Shown here: piece by piece, positions 35,966 to 44,631 of the stretch | Layout: the number at the start of each line of letters is the position of its first letter | Position numbering within the stretch: position 1 is the first letter of the stretch | Assembly: GCA_020059465.1 (NCBI GenBank) | Contig: JAGVBZ010000017.1 | Span: 1-55,369 of the forward strand | Length of the DNA: 55,369 bases | Source of the DNA: Brevinematales bacterium | Lineage (GTDB): Bacteria; Spirochaetota; Brevinematia; Brevinematales; GWF1-51-8 | Reading direction: 5' to 3' | Translations under genes and position numbers: made by a program | Notes under the pieces: model-generated | Seen by the model: only the letters and a program-made list of their open reading frames with translations | Databases searched by the model: none | What the model was told of the DNA's origin: nothing

Positions 35966-38175
35966 TCTTCGATATACCTCGTATTGTATGATTTTACAGC
36001 ATCGTCGATGCCGGCATCTATCAACGTTTTACCCTTTACTCGAATGACTATTTTCCTATCTGCGGTGACTTCGCCGATTTCCGTAAGCGGAATATCGTAT
36101 GATACGCAAAGTTCCTTCAATACATCCAAATTCGCCTTATCGTTCGCCGGATAGGAAATCAGGATACGAGACTGGGTTTCCCCGAAAAGAAGCGCATCGA
36201 GCGGGATATCGTCCTGAAGATCGAGTGACGCGCCGAGCCTCTTCGAGTTGACCGCGCATTCGCTCACCGCAACCGCGAGGCCGCCGTCGGAAATATCCTG
36301 TACGGAATGCACCCGCTGCTGCGCGATCAGCGCGCGAATCAATTTCTGGAGCCGCACTTCCGTATCAATATCGAGAGACGGGCATTCCCCGATCACCTTT
36401 CCGGCATATTTGGTCAGAAACAGGCTCCCGCCGATCTCGTTCTTATTTGTTCCGAGCATGGCGATCTTGTCCCCTGCCTTTTTAAACCCGTTAAACATCG
36501 AAAGGTTATAATCGTCGATCACACCGACAGCGCCTACAACAATCGTGGGCAATATCGGCTCGCCGTCGGTCTCGTTATATAATGAGGCGTTCCCCCCTGT
36601 CACAGGGGCTTCGAGTTTCCGGCACGCCTCGCCCATCCCCTCGATAGCCTTCACCATCTGGTAGTACGGCATCGGTTTCTCCGGGTTGCCGAAGTTCAGA
36701 CAGTTCGTGATCCCGTAAGGCTCTGCGCCCATGCATGAAATATTCCGGCATGCCTCCGCGACCGCCTGCATCCCTCCGGTGTACGGGTCGAGATAGGTAT
36801 AACGCCCGTTCCCGTCGGTGGATATCGCGATCCCCTTGGTCGTGCCCTTGACACGGAGCATCGCGCCCCCGGCCATCACCGGCTCGGCCAGCAGGTTCGT
36901 CTGGACATGATGATCGTACCGTTCGTACACCCACTCTTTCGATGCGATATTCGGGTCGGAAAGCAGTTCGAGCAGTACCTGCTTATATGAGGGAATTTTA
37001 TAATCTGGTATCTTCTTCACCTGATCGAGGTATTCGGGACGGATCATATCGCGGACGTAAAGCGGCACGTCATGCACGAGCGGGCGGAGCGGCAGATCGA
37101 CCACCGTCTTCCCATGCTCGCGCACAATCACCCTCGGATTATCGGTCACAGGGGACGCGACCTTCCCGATAACGGCATGATCCAGTTCGTACTTATTGAT
37201 TACTTCGATTACCTTGTTCAGCATCTTCGGTTCGACGGTCGCAAGCATACGCTCCTGACTTTCGGAGAGGAGAAACTCGTATGCGGACATATTCTGCTCG
37301 CGCGCCGGAACTTTATCGATATCCAGTTCTATCGTCGAATTACCGCGCGCGGCCATTTCGCAAGAGGAACTCGTGATTCCCGCGGCGCCCATATCCTGAA
37401 CACCGACAACGAGCTTTTTATCGATCAGTTCGAGAGTAGCCTCGAGGATGAGTTTCTCGGTGAACGCGTCTCCGACCTGTACCGACGGGCGTTTGTCCTC
37501 ACCCTCGCTGGAGAGTTCCGCCGACGCGAAGGTCGCTCCGCCCAGTCCGTCCCGGCCCGTCTTCGAGCCGTAGTAGAACAGCAGGTTGCCCTCGCCGATA
37601 GCCGTCGCCTTACAGATACCGTCCTTCTTCGCCAATCCGACGCACATGACGTTGACAAGGGGATTGCCCTCGTAGGAGTCCTCGAATACGAGTTCTCCGG
37701 CGACAGTGGGAACACCCACCCGGTTGCCGTAGTCGCTGATGCCCGCGATCACGCCGCCTACCAAGTAACGGGTGCGTTTCGAATCGCGCCGCCCGAACCT
37801 CAGCGAATCGACCATAGCGATAGGCATCGCCCCCATCGCAAATATATCGCGGAGGATACCTCCGACACCGGTGGCCGCGCCCTCGTAAGGCTCCACCGCC
37901 GACGGGTGGTTGTGGCTCTCGATCTTAAAGACGATCGCGTAGTCGTCGAAACCGACCACCCCCGCGTTCTCGCCCGGCCCCTGTATGATATGTCTGCCGG
38001 TTGTCGGGAGTTTCTTCAGCATGGGCTTGGTATTCTTATACCCGCAATGCTCGCTCCATAGCGCGCCGAACACCCCGAGTTCTTCGACGGTCGGTTTGCG
38101 TTCGAGAAGTTTCTCTATCAGTTGAATCTCGTTTTTCGATAGTCCGGAAAATTCGACGGCACGTTCGAAGGTCAT
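35962..38175 (-). CDS. purL: Phosphoribosylformylglycinamidine synthase subunit II
   Basis: The 737-residue synthetase subunit acts in purine synthesis, turning FGAR into FGAM with ammonia from PurQ. Motifs include the N-terminal ALWSEHCGYKNTK, KIESHNHPSAVEPYEGAATGVGG and GDFGVP-type ATP loops in both halves. Size fits the small PurL that works with separate PurQ and PurS, neither of which is nearby. It is the first gene of an eight-gene leftward run in which every neighbour overlaps or nearly so. The start lies 45 bases left of an AT-rich insert that may have displaced its original upstream region. Confidence 0.97.
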   Translation of the reverse strand: MTFERAVEFSGLSKNEIQLIEKLLERKPTVEELGVFGALWSEHCGYKNTKPMLKKLPTTGRHIIQGPGENAGVVGFDDYAIVFKIESHNHPSAVEPYEGAATGVGGILRDIFAMGAMPIAMVDSLRFGRRDSKRTRYLVGGVIAGISDYGNRVGVPTVAGELVFEDSYEGNPLVNVMCVGLAKKDGICKATAIGEGNLLFYYGSKTGRDGLGGATFASAELSSEGEDKRPSVQVGDAFTEKLILEATLELIDKKLVVGVQDMGAAGITSSSCEMAARGNSTIELDIDKVPAREQNMSAYEFLLSESQERMLATVEPKMLNKVIEVINKYELDHAVIGKVASPVTDNPRVIVREHGKTVVDLPLRPLVHDVPLYVRDMIRPEYLDQVKKIPDYKIPSYKQVLLELLSDPNIASKEWVYERYDHHVQTNLLAEPVMAGGAMLRVKGTTKGIAISTDGNGRYTYLDPYTGGMQAVAEACRNISCMGAEPYGITNCLNFGNPEKPMPYYQMVKAIEGMGEACRKLEAPVTGGNASLYNETDGEPILPTIVVGAVGVIDDYNLSMFNGFKKAGDKIAMLGTNKNEIGGSLFLTKYAGKVIGECPSLDIDTEVRLQKLIRALIAQQRVHSVQDISDGGLAVAVSECAVNSKRLGASLDLQDDIPLDALLFGETQSRILISYPANDKANLDVLKELCVSYDIPLTEIGEVTADRKIVIRVKGKTLIDAGIDDAVKSYNTRYIEE

Positions 38176-38219
38176 TGGGTGACTCCTAAGATTGATGGAA
38201 TATTATAAAGGAAAACGTC

Positions 38220-38234
38220 GGGTATCGCAAGGTA
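38220..38234. repeat. Left copy of 15-bp direct repeat
   Basis: GGGTATCGCAAGGTA occurs here and again at 39222-39236, bounding the AT-rich gene at 38257-39141. The distance between copies is 1002 bases. The first ten bases after G (GGTATCGCAA) also occur at the right end of the MITE-like repeat at 21361-21370. Confidence 0.7.
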
Positions 38235-38256
38235 TGGAATATCGAATAGAAATCCA

Positions 38257-39141
38257 CTAATTATCTAACATTGACTGTATTGCTTTCTTTAAGTCATTCT
38301 CCATTTTTCGCAAACCTTCACCATTGTTCATATAATACAAGTATCTATGGTGCTGTAAATCAAATGGAATATCTTCTTTGTTCTGGGTTATTGGTATAAC
38401 AATTTTTCCAAGAGTATGAGCAATACCAGCCTCATAAAAAACATTTGAATTACGTTTTGAACAGTCTATTATTACTATTCTTGAACAATAAATTAATTCA
38501 AAAATATCTTGTATAATTGTAGGATTTTTCCAAATATCATCTGCTCTTTTACAGTCTAAACTTAAATCATTACAGACACTTTTTATTGCGGTATATACAT
38601 CATCGAATTCTTTATTAAAAGGCATCATTACAGAAGCAAGTAAATTATCGATTTCTTTATCCGGTTTTTTAAAAACTAAAGGATTAATAATATAAATATC
38701 GCTTTTATGGTAATCTTGGTTTTTAAATGGTAAATCCGTATTATCTAATGAAAAAAGTGAAACACTATTATTCTTGATATTTTTTACTATTGCTAAATTT
38801 TGGGTCTTTAATAATTCGTTAATTTTATTTATTGCCTTATTTTGATTAAATTGCGTTGTTGATTGTTTTGGAATAAAATAAATTGGATTTAATAGATTTT
38901 CAATTATATTTTTTATTCCTAAGGATGGTAAATTTGGACTAATTTCAGGTAAATTATTTTGTATTTCTAAAACATTTTGAACCCACCATCTTCTAGTTGA
39001 TCCATCATGTGTATAGTCTAGATCTATATCTTTAAAAAACTGAGTTAAATAAGAAGATGAACGGTATGGGAAAACACTATCTGGAAAATCCCCGCAAATC
39101 ATCAGAGCTATTTGACCTAAAATACTTGCTTTTATTTTCAT
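38257..39141 (-). CDS. AT-rich protein with nucleoside deoxyribosyltransferase/TIR-like C-terminal domain
   Basis: The 294-residue protein has an unrecognised N-terminal half (about 1-150) and a C-terminal domain (about 165-290) with SVMMPFNKEFDDVYTAIK, CKRADDIW, IYCSRIVIIDCSKRNSNVFYEAGIAHTLGK and ITQNKEDIPFDLQHHRYLYY. That pattern belongs to the nucleoside 2-deoxyribosyltransferase-like group, relatives of TIR domains; the Glu in NVFYEAGIAH sits where the catalytic Glu is expected. Such proteins can split NAD or nucleotides and often occur in immunity genes, but activity here is an inference. Base composition is far more AT-rich than the flanking genes, and a 15-bp direct repeat bounds the gene. 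Confidence 0.75.
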   Translation of the reverse strand: MKIKASILGQIALMICGDFPDSVFPYRSSSYLTQFFKDIDLDYTHDGSTRRWWVQNVLEIQNNLPEISPNLPSLGIKNIIENLLNPIYFIPKQSTTQFNQNKAINKINELLKTQNLAIVKNIKNNSVSLFSLDNTDLPFKNQDYHKSDIYIINPLVFKKPDKEIDNLLASVMMPFNKEFDDVYTAIKSVCNDLSLDCKRADDIWKNPTIIQDIFELIYCSRIVIIDCSKRNSNVFYEAGIAHTLGKIVIPITQNKEDIPFDLQHHRYLYYMNNGEGLRKMENDLKKAIQSMLDN

Positions 39142-39475
39142 TTTGGTAGTCTCAAAATGAATATTTTTGTTTTCATAGTTGCTCCCATACCCAACGATAA
39201 TTAATTATAATAGAATACTGTGGGTATCGCAAGGTACTGCGCGCAGTACGTACGGGCTGATACCGATATTTGGCTGAGAGAGATTATCCAGTATTAGCCC
39301 GGGATGAAAAAGGCGCTGCGTGGGCTGATAGGTCAGCAATGCATCATTTGAGTTTTATTTTTCTAGGCGTAACCGGAGCTATGTTTGATTGTTTTCCTTT
39401 ATTTTTATATAATATTTCCAAAGATGCGTTTTTATACACTTTTATATTTCATTCAATATCAATCAGGAGTGCGAG
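39142..39475. other. Intergenic region with repeat copy, palindrome and pairable RNA segments
   Basis: No gene is supported in these 334 bases. The left part is the upstream region of the AT-rich gene. Then come the second 15-bp repeat copy (39222-39236), a perfect 16-bp palindrome (39234-39249), and three mutually pairable 9-base segments (39254-39262, 39292-39300, 39322-39330). The right part is AT-rich and probably holds the promoter of the hydrolase gene at 39476. Confidence 0.6.
39222..39236. repeat. Right copy of 15-bp direct repeat
   Basis: Identical to 38220-38234. Its last three bases overlap a perfect 16-bp palindrome, GTACTGCGCGCAGTAC at 39234-39249, which the left copy lacks. Confidence 0.7.
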
Positions 39476-40291
39476 ATGCCCAACACAAAACTGGAGTATA
39501 AGATTTCTTCCAACGGAATACCATATGTAAAATGGGGCAGCGGAAAAAAAACTATGCTGATTTTCGCTGGCGGCCCCGGGAACAGCCTGCCGAAAGGCTT
39601 CGGATTCCGCATGATGGTCGGAAAACTGGATAGCTTAACCGGCGATTATACCATGTATATGGCGATGCGAAAACAGGGCCTTAAACCGGGAGCGACAACC
39701 CGCGATCTTTCGGACGATTACGCCGAGATGGTGAAAAACGACTTTAACGGATATGTAGATACTGTGATCGGGATGTCGTTCGGGGGAATGACGGTGCAGT
39801 ATTTTGCCGCCGATCACCCGGAATGCTTCAAACATGCCGTAATCGCGTTAGCGGCGTATAGAATGAGCGAACAGGGAAGAAAGCTCGATATGGATTTCGC
39901 CCGTCTGGTCGCTATAGGGAAAAAACGGGAAGCCGCCTGTAAAATGATGGGCACTCTCGGTAAAAAAGGAATCGGGGGAGTATTCGTGAAAGCGATGGCT
40001 TGGCTTTTCGGAGGTACGATGTTCAAAGGGGAGTATGCCGCGTTCAACAGTGATATTATTATCGAGGCGGAAGCGGAAAATACCCATAACGCAAGGGAAG
40101 CGCTCGGCAGAATAAACGTACCGGTACTGATCGTTGGAGGTACGGCGGATTATTATTTCCCGGAGGAAAATATGCGGGAAACCCATCGCCTGATAAAGAA
40201 TTCGACGTTAAAACTCTATGAGGGAAAAGGGCATATCGATACTCTATCGGATAAGCGGTTTGTCCGCGATCTTAGGGAGTTTATCGGATAA
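39476..40291 (+). CDS. Alpha/beta hydrolase
   Basis: The 271-residue protein has the alpha/beta-hydrolase nucleophile elbow GMSFGGM (Ser about residue 102), an oxyanion stretch FAGGPGNSLPKGF near the N-terminus, the Asp region VLIVGGTADYYFP and the His region GKGHIDTL near the end. No signal peptide is seen, so it is cytoplasmic. The substrate is unknown; esterase, lipase-like or C-C hydrolase activities are possible. AGGAG lies six bases before the ATG. It is a single gene facing a minus-strand membrane protein gene. Confidence 0.88.
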   Translation: MPNTKLEYKISSNGIPYVKWGSGKKTMLIFAGGPGNSLPKGFGFRMMVGKLDSLTGDYTMYMAMRKQGLKPGATTRDLSDDYAEMVKNDFNGYVDTVIGMSFGGMTVQYFAADHPECFKHAVIALAAYRMSEQGRKLDMDFARLVAIGKKREAACKMMGTLGKKGIGGVFVKAMAWLFGGTMFKGEYAAFNSDIIIEAEAENTHNAREALGRINVPVLIVGGTADYYFPEENMRETHRLIKNSTLKLYEGKGHIDTLSDKRFVRDLREFIG

Positions 40292-40388
40292 TCGTTCATT
40301 GGTAGAATTGGTTACTGCCCCTCCGAGTGATGAATATTGTTGTGGAAGATGCCGGGTAAACGAGAGTAACTGATATTGAGCTCAGCCA

Positions 40389-40958
40389 TCATTTTTCTAT
40401 GTTTGCTTTGCGGGTATTGATAAAGTATAGAACGATGAATGTGAACATGATGGAAATGATAGACGGAAGTCCCTTCAAATCGCCGGTCATGATCAGGTTG
40501 ATAATCCTTACCGTAATATCTATCGCATACAATCCCAATAGCAGAATCCGCCCCCATTTCTGCCGGAGCAGAATACCGACGCCCCCTATGATAATTAACC
40601 CGCTGAAAACAATTGACACGTAAAACGCTGGCGGCAGCCAGAACCCGTTCCTGAAATTCATCACCTTTACGGGGATTGAGAATATCTCGGTCACTATCAG
40701 GAATACCGCAAGTCCGATCCGGACAATCGACGCCTTCCGTTCGGCGGCGGAAACAGCCCTCATATGAACTTCGATGTTGAATTCCTCGTCAGTCGGCACA
40801 TAGGATTGATCGATTTCTATATCGTCCGCTTGCGGGAGATTGGAAATATCGATCTTCTGGGAACCCAAGAAGGGATACTGCGGGATTGTCGAATCGGAAA
40901 ACATCCCGCCTTTCCGGGCCGTATCGGGTTGTTTATTATCAGGTACGTTATTTCCCAT
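40389..40958 (-). CDS. Membrane protein with polar N-terminal region
   Basis: I do not recognise this 189-residue protein. The first 75 residues are polar and acidic, without a signal peptide. About four membrane helices follow (near 80-97, 107-130, 135-150 and 165-182), with IIIGGVGILLRQKWGRILLLGLYAID in the middle. The pattern resembles small multi-pass proteins of the DoxX-like or DUF-type groups, but no name is justified. GAGGCGG precedes the ATG. Confidence 0.7.
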   Translation of the reverse strand: MGNNVPDNKQPDTARKGGMFSDSTIPQYPFLGSQKIDISNLPQADDIEIDQSYVPTDEEFNIEVHMRAVSAAERKASIVRIGLAVFLIVTEIFSIPVKVMNFRNGFWLPPAFYVSIVFSGLIIIGGVGILLRQKWGRILLLGLYAIDITVRIINLIMTGDLKGLPSIISIMFTFIVLYFINTRKANIEK

Positions 40959-41145
40959 AGTTCCGCCTCGATGGATTTCACCCGTCCTATCGAAATCAAA
41001 TTCTAACAGTTCTAGTATAGCATGTCCATATTTTTTTCGCCGCTTTCCATTCCTTTTTTATACTTCATTAGAACATTACTGATATAGTGGGAATACCGGA
41101 AACTAAAATAATATCTTGTTCCTGATTGAATGGCTAATAAAATAG

Positions 41146-41174
41146 TTTACCGGAGTTAAATTACTTGATATACT
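41146..41174 (+). promoter_or_regulatory. Predicted promoter of GNAT gene
   Basis: TTTACC (41146-41151), a 17-base spacer and TATACT (41169-41174) are seen. Transcription would begin near 41181-41182, that is, at the TTG that opens the reading frame and just upstream of GGGAGG at 41194-41199. Confidence 0.4.
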
Positions 41175-41181
41175 TGTAAAA

Positions 41182-41616
41182 TTGAAATTTCACGGGAGGT
41201 ATATCATAAACGAATTTACACTAAAAGAAGGAATGCCTGAAATAGAAGCCTATATGCGCTTATACGATACTACAGGATGGGATCCCCCGAAATATTACGG
41301 CGCGGAACGTGTGAAGCTCGCGCTAAGCCGAAGCTGGCTGATCCTTTGCGCCTATTCCGGCGGCGAACTGATCGGTTCGGGAAGAATTATCTCAGACGGG
41401 GTGATTCACGCGTTTATCACCGAGGTGTTCGTGCTTCCCGAATGGCAGGGGAAAGGAGTCGGGAAGGCGATTATGAAAGCGTTGGTCGAATATTGCGAGA
41501 AAGCCGATATTTACCTTGTCCAGCTTTTCGCGGCGCCGGGAAAAGCGGATTTTTACAGAAAGCTGGGATTCATCGATCGAACGGCCGACGCTCCCGGACT
41601 GGAGATACGCTTTTAA
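41182..41616 (+). CDS. GNAT family N-acetyltransferase
   Basis: The protein of up to 144 residues has a GNAT fold with the acetyl-CoA motif VFVLPEWQGKGVGKAIMKALVEY and the C-terminal FYRKLGFIDR. The substrate is unknown. The start is uncertain: the frame opens with TTG at 41182, but the only strong ribosome site, GGGAGG, lies inside the frame (41194-41199) and points to an ATA codon at 41206 (also ATC at 41203). The first ATG, at residue 18, would remove part of the conserved first strand. Confidence 0.85.
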   Translation: MKFHGRYIINEFTLKEGMPEIEAYMRLYDTTGWDPPKYYGAERVKLALSRSWLILCAYSGGELIGSGRIISDGVIHAFITEVFVLPEWQGKGVGKAIMKALVEYCEKADIYLVQLFAAPGKADFYRKLGFIDRTADAPGLEIRF

Positions 41617-41640
41617 CCCCTATCCGTCCGCAGGGCGGCA

Positions 41641-42972
41641 TCAGATAACCGTACCGTCATGGATGACCGTGCCCTTCGGGATGACGACTATCCCGTCGCG
41701 GATGACGTACATATTATCATGCCCGTCGTCGTTCTTTATCCCGGACTTATTGACGATATGCACATTGTTGCCGATCCGGCAATTCTTATCGATAATCGCC
41801 CTATGGATGACGCAGTTCCGCCCGATACCCAGATTGGGAATTCGGCGTTTGAGATTATTCTTTTTTTGTACCAGATTCTCATAGTAGTCGTTCCCGATGA
41901 CGATTGATTTCTCGATCTTGGTCTCTTTGTCGATTATACTCCGCACCCCGATAATACTGTCGATTATTTCGCAGTTGTCGAGATAGATACCGTCGCTGAG
42001 GATGACATTCTCGAGGATAGCGCGGTGTACCCGTCCGGGCGGAAGGAAACGGGGCTTGGTATAGAATAAGCGGCTTTCCTCGTAGAGATTAAAATCGGGA
42101 ATCTTATGCGTCAGCCGCATATTGGCGTTGTAGAATGTCTCGACAGTACCGATATCGTCCCAATAGTCGTCGTGCACCATGCCGTATACTTTATACTTGG
42201 GAATTATCCTCGGGATCACCTTTTCCCCGAAGTCCAGCGCTTCGATATCTCCCGCAAGCACTTCTTCTAAAACGTCAAGATTAAAAATATACATATTCAT
42301 CGACGCATAGAAATGGGGAAAGGAGAAAACTTTTCCGCAGAACGGCGACGGAATACGCCAATCCCGGATTTTATCCGCGCTTTCAGGTTTCTCTATAAAA
42401 TCGGTCACCCGCATCGATTTATTCATTTTCAGAATGCCGAAACGGTTTACCGATTTGTTATTCACCGGATGCGAGGCAAGCGTAATATCCGCGCCGCTTG
42501 CTATATGCCGCGCGAGGAGTTCGCGGAAGTTGAAACGGTAGAGCTGATCGCCCGCAAGTATGAGGACATATTTCATATCGCGTACCGCTTTCAGGTGCTT
42601 CATCGATTTCCGCACGGCGTCGGCGGTCCCGTGGGGGAATCCCGTATTCATGATTTCCATCGTTTCTTCTGACGCGAGCACCTCGACGAAACCCTTATGA
42701 AAAATATCGAACTTATAGGTTTGGTTGATATGGCGGTTTAGCGACGCGGAATTGAACTGGGTCAGTACGAATATCCGGTATACCCCGGAATGGAGACAGT
42801 TGCTGATTGGGATATCGACAAGACGGTAATTTCCGGCAAACGGGACTGCGGGTTTGGAACGGTCTTTAGTCAGCGGGTATAGCCGCGTGCCTACCCCCCC
42901 TGCTAAAACTACTCCCAGTACTTCATGAATGGGCGCGGAATTTATGAGTAATTCCCAATCCTTGTTCCGCAT
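41641..42972 (-). CDS. glgC: Glucose-1-phosphate adenylyltransferase
   Basis: The 443-residue enzyme makes ADP-glucose for glycogen synthesis. The nucleotidyltransferase N-terminal domain shows VLAGGVGTRLYPLT, KPAVPFAGNYRLVDIPISNC and FHKGFVEVLA; the C-terminal third is a left-handed beta-helix (hexapeptide-like IRIDNC pattern) for allosteric control and tetramer contact. GGGGAG precedes the ATG. It lies 46 bases after xthA on the same strand. Glycogen synthase and branching enzyme genes are not in the window, but an amylase and a phosphohexomutase are. Confidence 0.95.
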   Translation of the reverse strand: MRNKDWELLINSAPIHEVLGVVLAGGVGTRLYPLTKDRSKPAVPFAGNYRLVDIPISNCLHSGVYRIFVLTQFNSASLNRHINQTYKFDIFHKGFVEVLASEETMEIMNTGFPHGTADAVRKSMKHLKAVRDMKYVLILAGDQLYRFNFRELLARHIASGADITLASHPVNNKSVNRFGILKMNKSMRVTDFIEKPESADKIRDWRIPSPFCGKVFSFPHFYASMNMYIFNLDVLEEVLAGDIEALDFGEKVIPRIIPKYKVYGMVHDDYWDDIGTVETFYNANMRLTHKIPDFNLYEESRLFYTKPRFLPPGRVHRAILENVILSDGIYLDNCEIIDSIIGVRSIIDKETKIEKSIVIGNDYYENLVQKKNNLKRRIPNLGIGRNCVIHRAIIDKNCRIGNNVHIVNKSGIKNDDGHDNMYVIRDGIVVIPKGTVIHDGTVI

Positions 42973-43018
42973 GCGAAAACTCCCCGTTCGATTGAATCTT
43001 GTCTATATCTATTATATA

Positions 43019-43792
43019 CTACACTTCTATCTCGATTCCTAATGGACAATGGTCGGAACCCTGGACTTCGCTAAGTATACATGCGTCTTTCACATTTTTT
43101 AAGAATGAATCGTTGACAAAGAAATAATCGATGCGCCATCCGATATTGCGTTCCCGCGCCCTGACACGGTAAGACCACCATGTATACATTCCGGTCTCGC
43201 CGGGATGGAAATGACGGAACGTATCGACATATCCGTGCGAAATGAACTTATCCATCCACGCCCGCTCCATCGGCAGGAAGCCCGAATAACCCTCGTTCTC
43301 CTTCGGGTTGGCGAGGTCTATTTCGGTATGTGCGGTATTGAAATCTCCCGTGATAATCAGGTTTTTCCCGCTCTTCTTCATACCGTCGGCGTAATCGAGG
43401 AAGGAGTCGTAGAAATCCATCTTATACTTCAGCCGCTCCTCGTTCTTCTGCCCGTTGGGGTAATAGATATTCATCAGGGTGAACTTGTCGTATTCGGCGA
43501 CAATCACCCGTCCTTCCTCATCGAATCGCGGGATGCCGAGGCCCATCTTTACTTCCTTTGGTACATGTTTCGTGTAAAGCGCGGTACCGCTGTAACCCTT
43601 GCGTTTCGCGGGGTTCCAGTACGCCTGATACCCTTCCGGCTGGAGCAGGTCTTCGTGCAGCTGATCCGGCTGTGCCTTTATCTCCTGCAATCCGACAATA
43701 TCGTACGAGGTGGCGTCGAGCCACGCAAGAAAACCGTTCTTAACCGCGGCGCGAATCCCGTTTACGTTCCACGAGACCAGCGAAAGTTTCAT
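43019..43792 (-). CDS. xthA: Exodeoxyribonuclease III / AP endonuclease
   Basis: The 257-residue protein belongs to the EEP superfamily and repairs abasic sites. [10 protein letters not shown], the metal Glu in [15 protein letters not shown] and the catalytic Asp/His in GSDHCPLGI are all present. Size and order are normal for ExoIII. Its start overlaps the upstream lipoprotein gene by four bases, which puts it in the proS transcript. Confidence 0.96.
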   Translation of the reverse strand: MKLSLVSWNVNGIRAAVKNGFLAWLDATSYDIVGLQEIKAQPDQLHEDLLQPEGYQAYWNPAKRKGYSGTALYTKHVPKEVKMGLGIPRFDEEGRVIVAEYDKFTLMNIYYPNGQKNEERLKYKMDFYDSFLDYADGMKKSGKNLIITGDFNTAHTEIDLANPKENEGYSGFLPMERAWMDKFISHGYVDTFRHFHPGETGMYTWWSYRVRARERNIGWRIDYFFVNDSFLKNVKDACILSEVQGSDHCPLGIEIEV

Positions 43793-44631
43793 GTTCCCCC
43801 CTTGTTCGTCTCAACAATAATAAATTCTCCGATCACCTGCACCGAAACGATCACTGAGAATATACCCTGAGATACCGGCATATTATATCGTACATCCACT
43901 GTTCCGGCTTTCTGGATAAACTTTCCTTTATTATAATTGAAAATGTCGGTGAAATTTAAAGTCGCCACACCCATTTTTATCGGTTCGACCGATTTCAGGT
44001 ACTGCATCTGATCGTAGGTCGTAAAGCTGATATGCGTTTTTATTTCCATATTTTTATCGTCGTACCCGGTGATCTCGGAAGTCCGTTCGTATGTGTTGAG
44101 GGTCATATTCCCGGCGACATCGGCGGGATAATTGGTTTTATAAGTATATACATCCCAAAGGGCGTCCATGTGCGAAAATTCGGGAAAAACCGACTGCCCG
44201 ATAGTATTCAGAACGATATGGGGAACGCCCATATGGAGTACGTTGATAACTCCCTGTTTCGTCATATATATCGTCGCAAACCATTCGCGAATCTTATTTA
44301 GATAGGCAATCAGGGCGGTATTGACCCTGCTTTCCCCGCCGTATATCTGGGGATTACGAAGCAGCATCTGGAGGGCCATCCCGTACTTTCCGTCGCCGGA
44401 AGGATTATGCCGGAGTTCCATCTCCGCCGTAACTTCCATCTTTCCCTCGTAACGGACTACCGCCGCGTCGACAGTTATATCGAATTTCCCGCTTAGAAGG
44501 TAATATTGAGAGACATTATTCTCCCAGACATACTGGGGATGGATATCCTGCCGGACGATCTGTTCGCCGCATGATGTAAAAACTACGGCGATAAAACTAA
44601 TTGCCGCTATACTTAGCCGTTTCTTCAGCAT
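43789..44631 (-). CDS. Lipoprotein of unknown function
   Basis: The 280-residue protein has a signal peptide ending in the lipobox FTSC (Cys about residue 21). The mature region looks beta-rich with alternating patterns ([25 protein letters not shown]), suggesting a LolA/LolB- or beta-sandwich-like fold, but no family is recognised. Its ATG, with AGGAG upstream, lies inside the 3' end of proS, giving a 35-base overlap in another frame. It is coupled to xthA downstream. Confidence 0.8.
   Translation of the reverse strand: MLKKRLSIAAISFIAVVFTSCGEQIVRQDIHPQYVWENNVSQYYLLSGKFDITVDAAVVRYEGKMEVTAEMELRHNPSGDGKYGMALQMLLRNPQIYGGESRVNTALIAYLNKIREWFATIYMTKQGVINVLHMGVPHIVLNTIGQSVFPEFSHMDALWDVYTYKTNYPADVAGNMTLNTYERTSEITGYDDKNMEIKTHISFTTYDQMQYLKSVEPIKMGVATLNFTDIFNYNKGKFIQKAGTVDVRYNMPVSQGIFSVIVSVQVIGEFIIVETNKGGT

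Noticed and set aside
37072-38061. Plus-strand open frame of 329 codons
   Set aside because: It is a shadow of purL in the opposite strand with Arg/His-rich composition. The GC-biased codons of purL create such frames.
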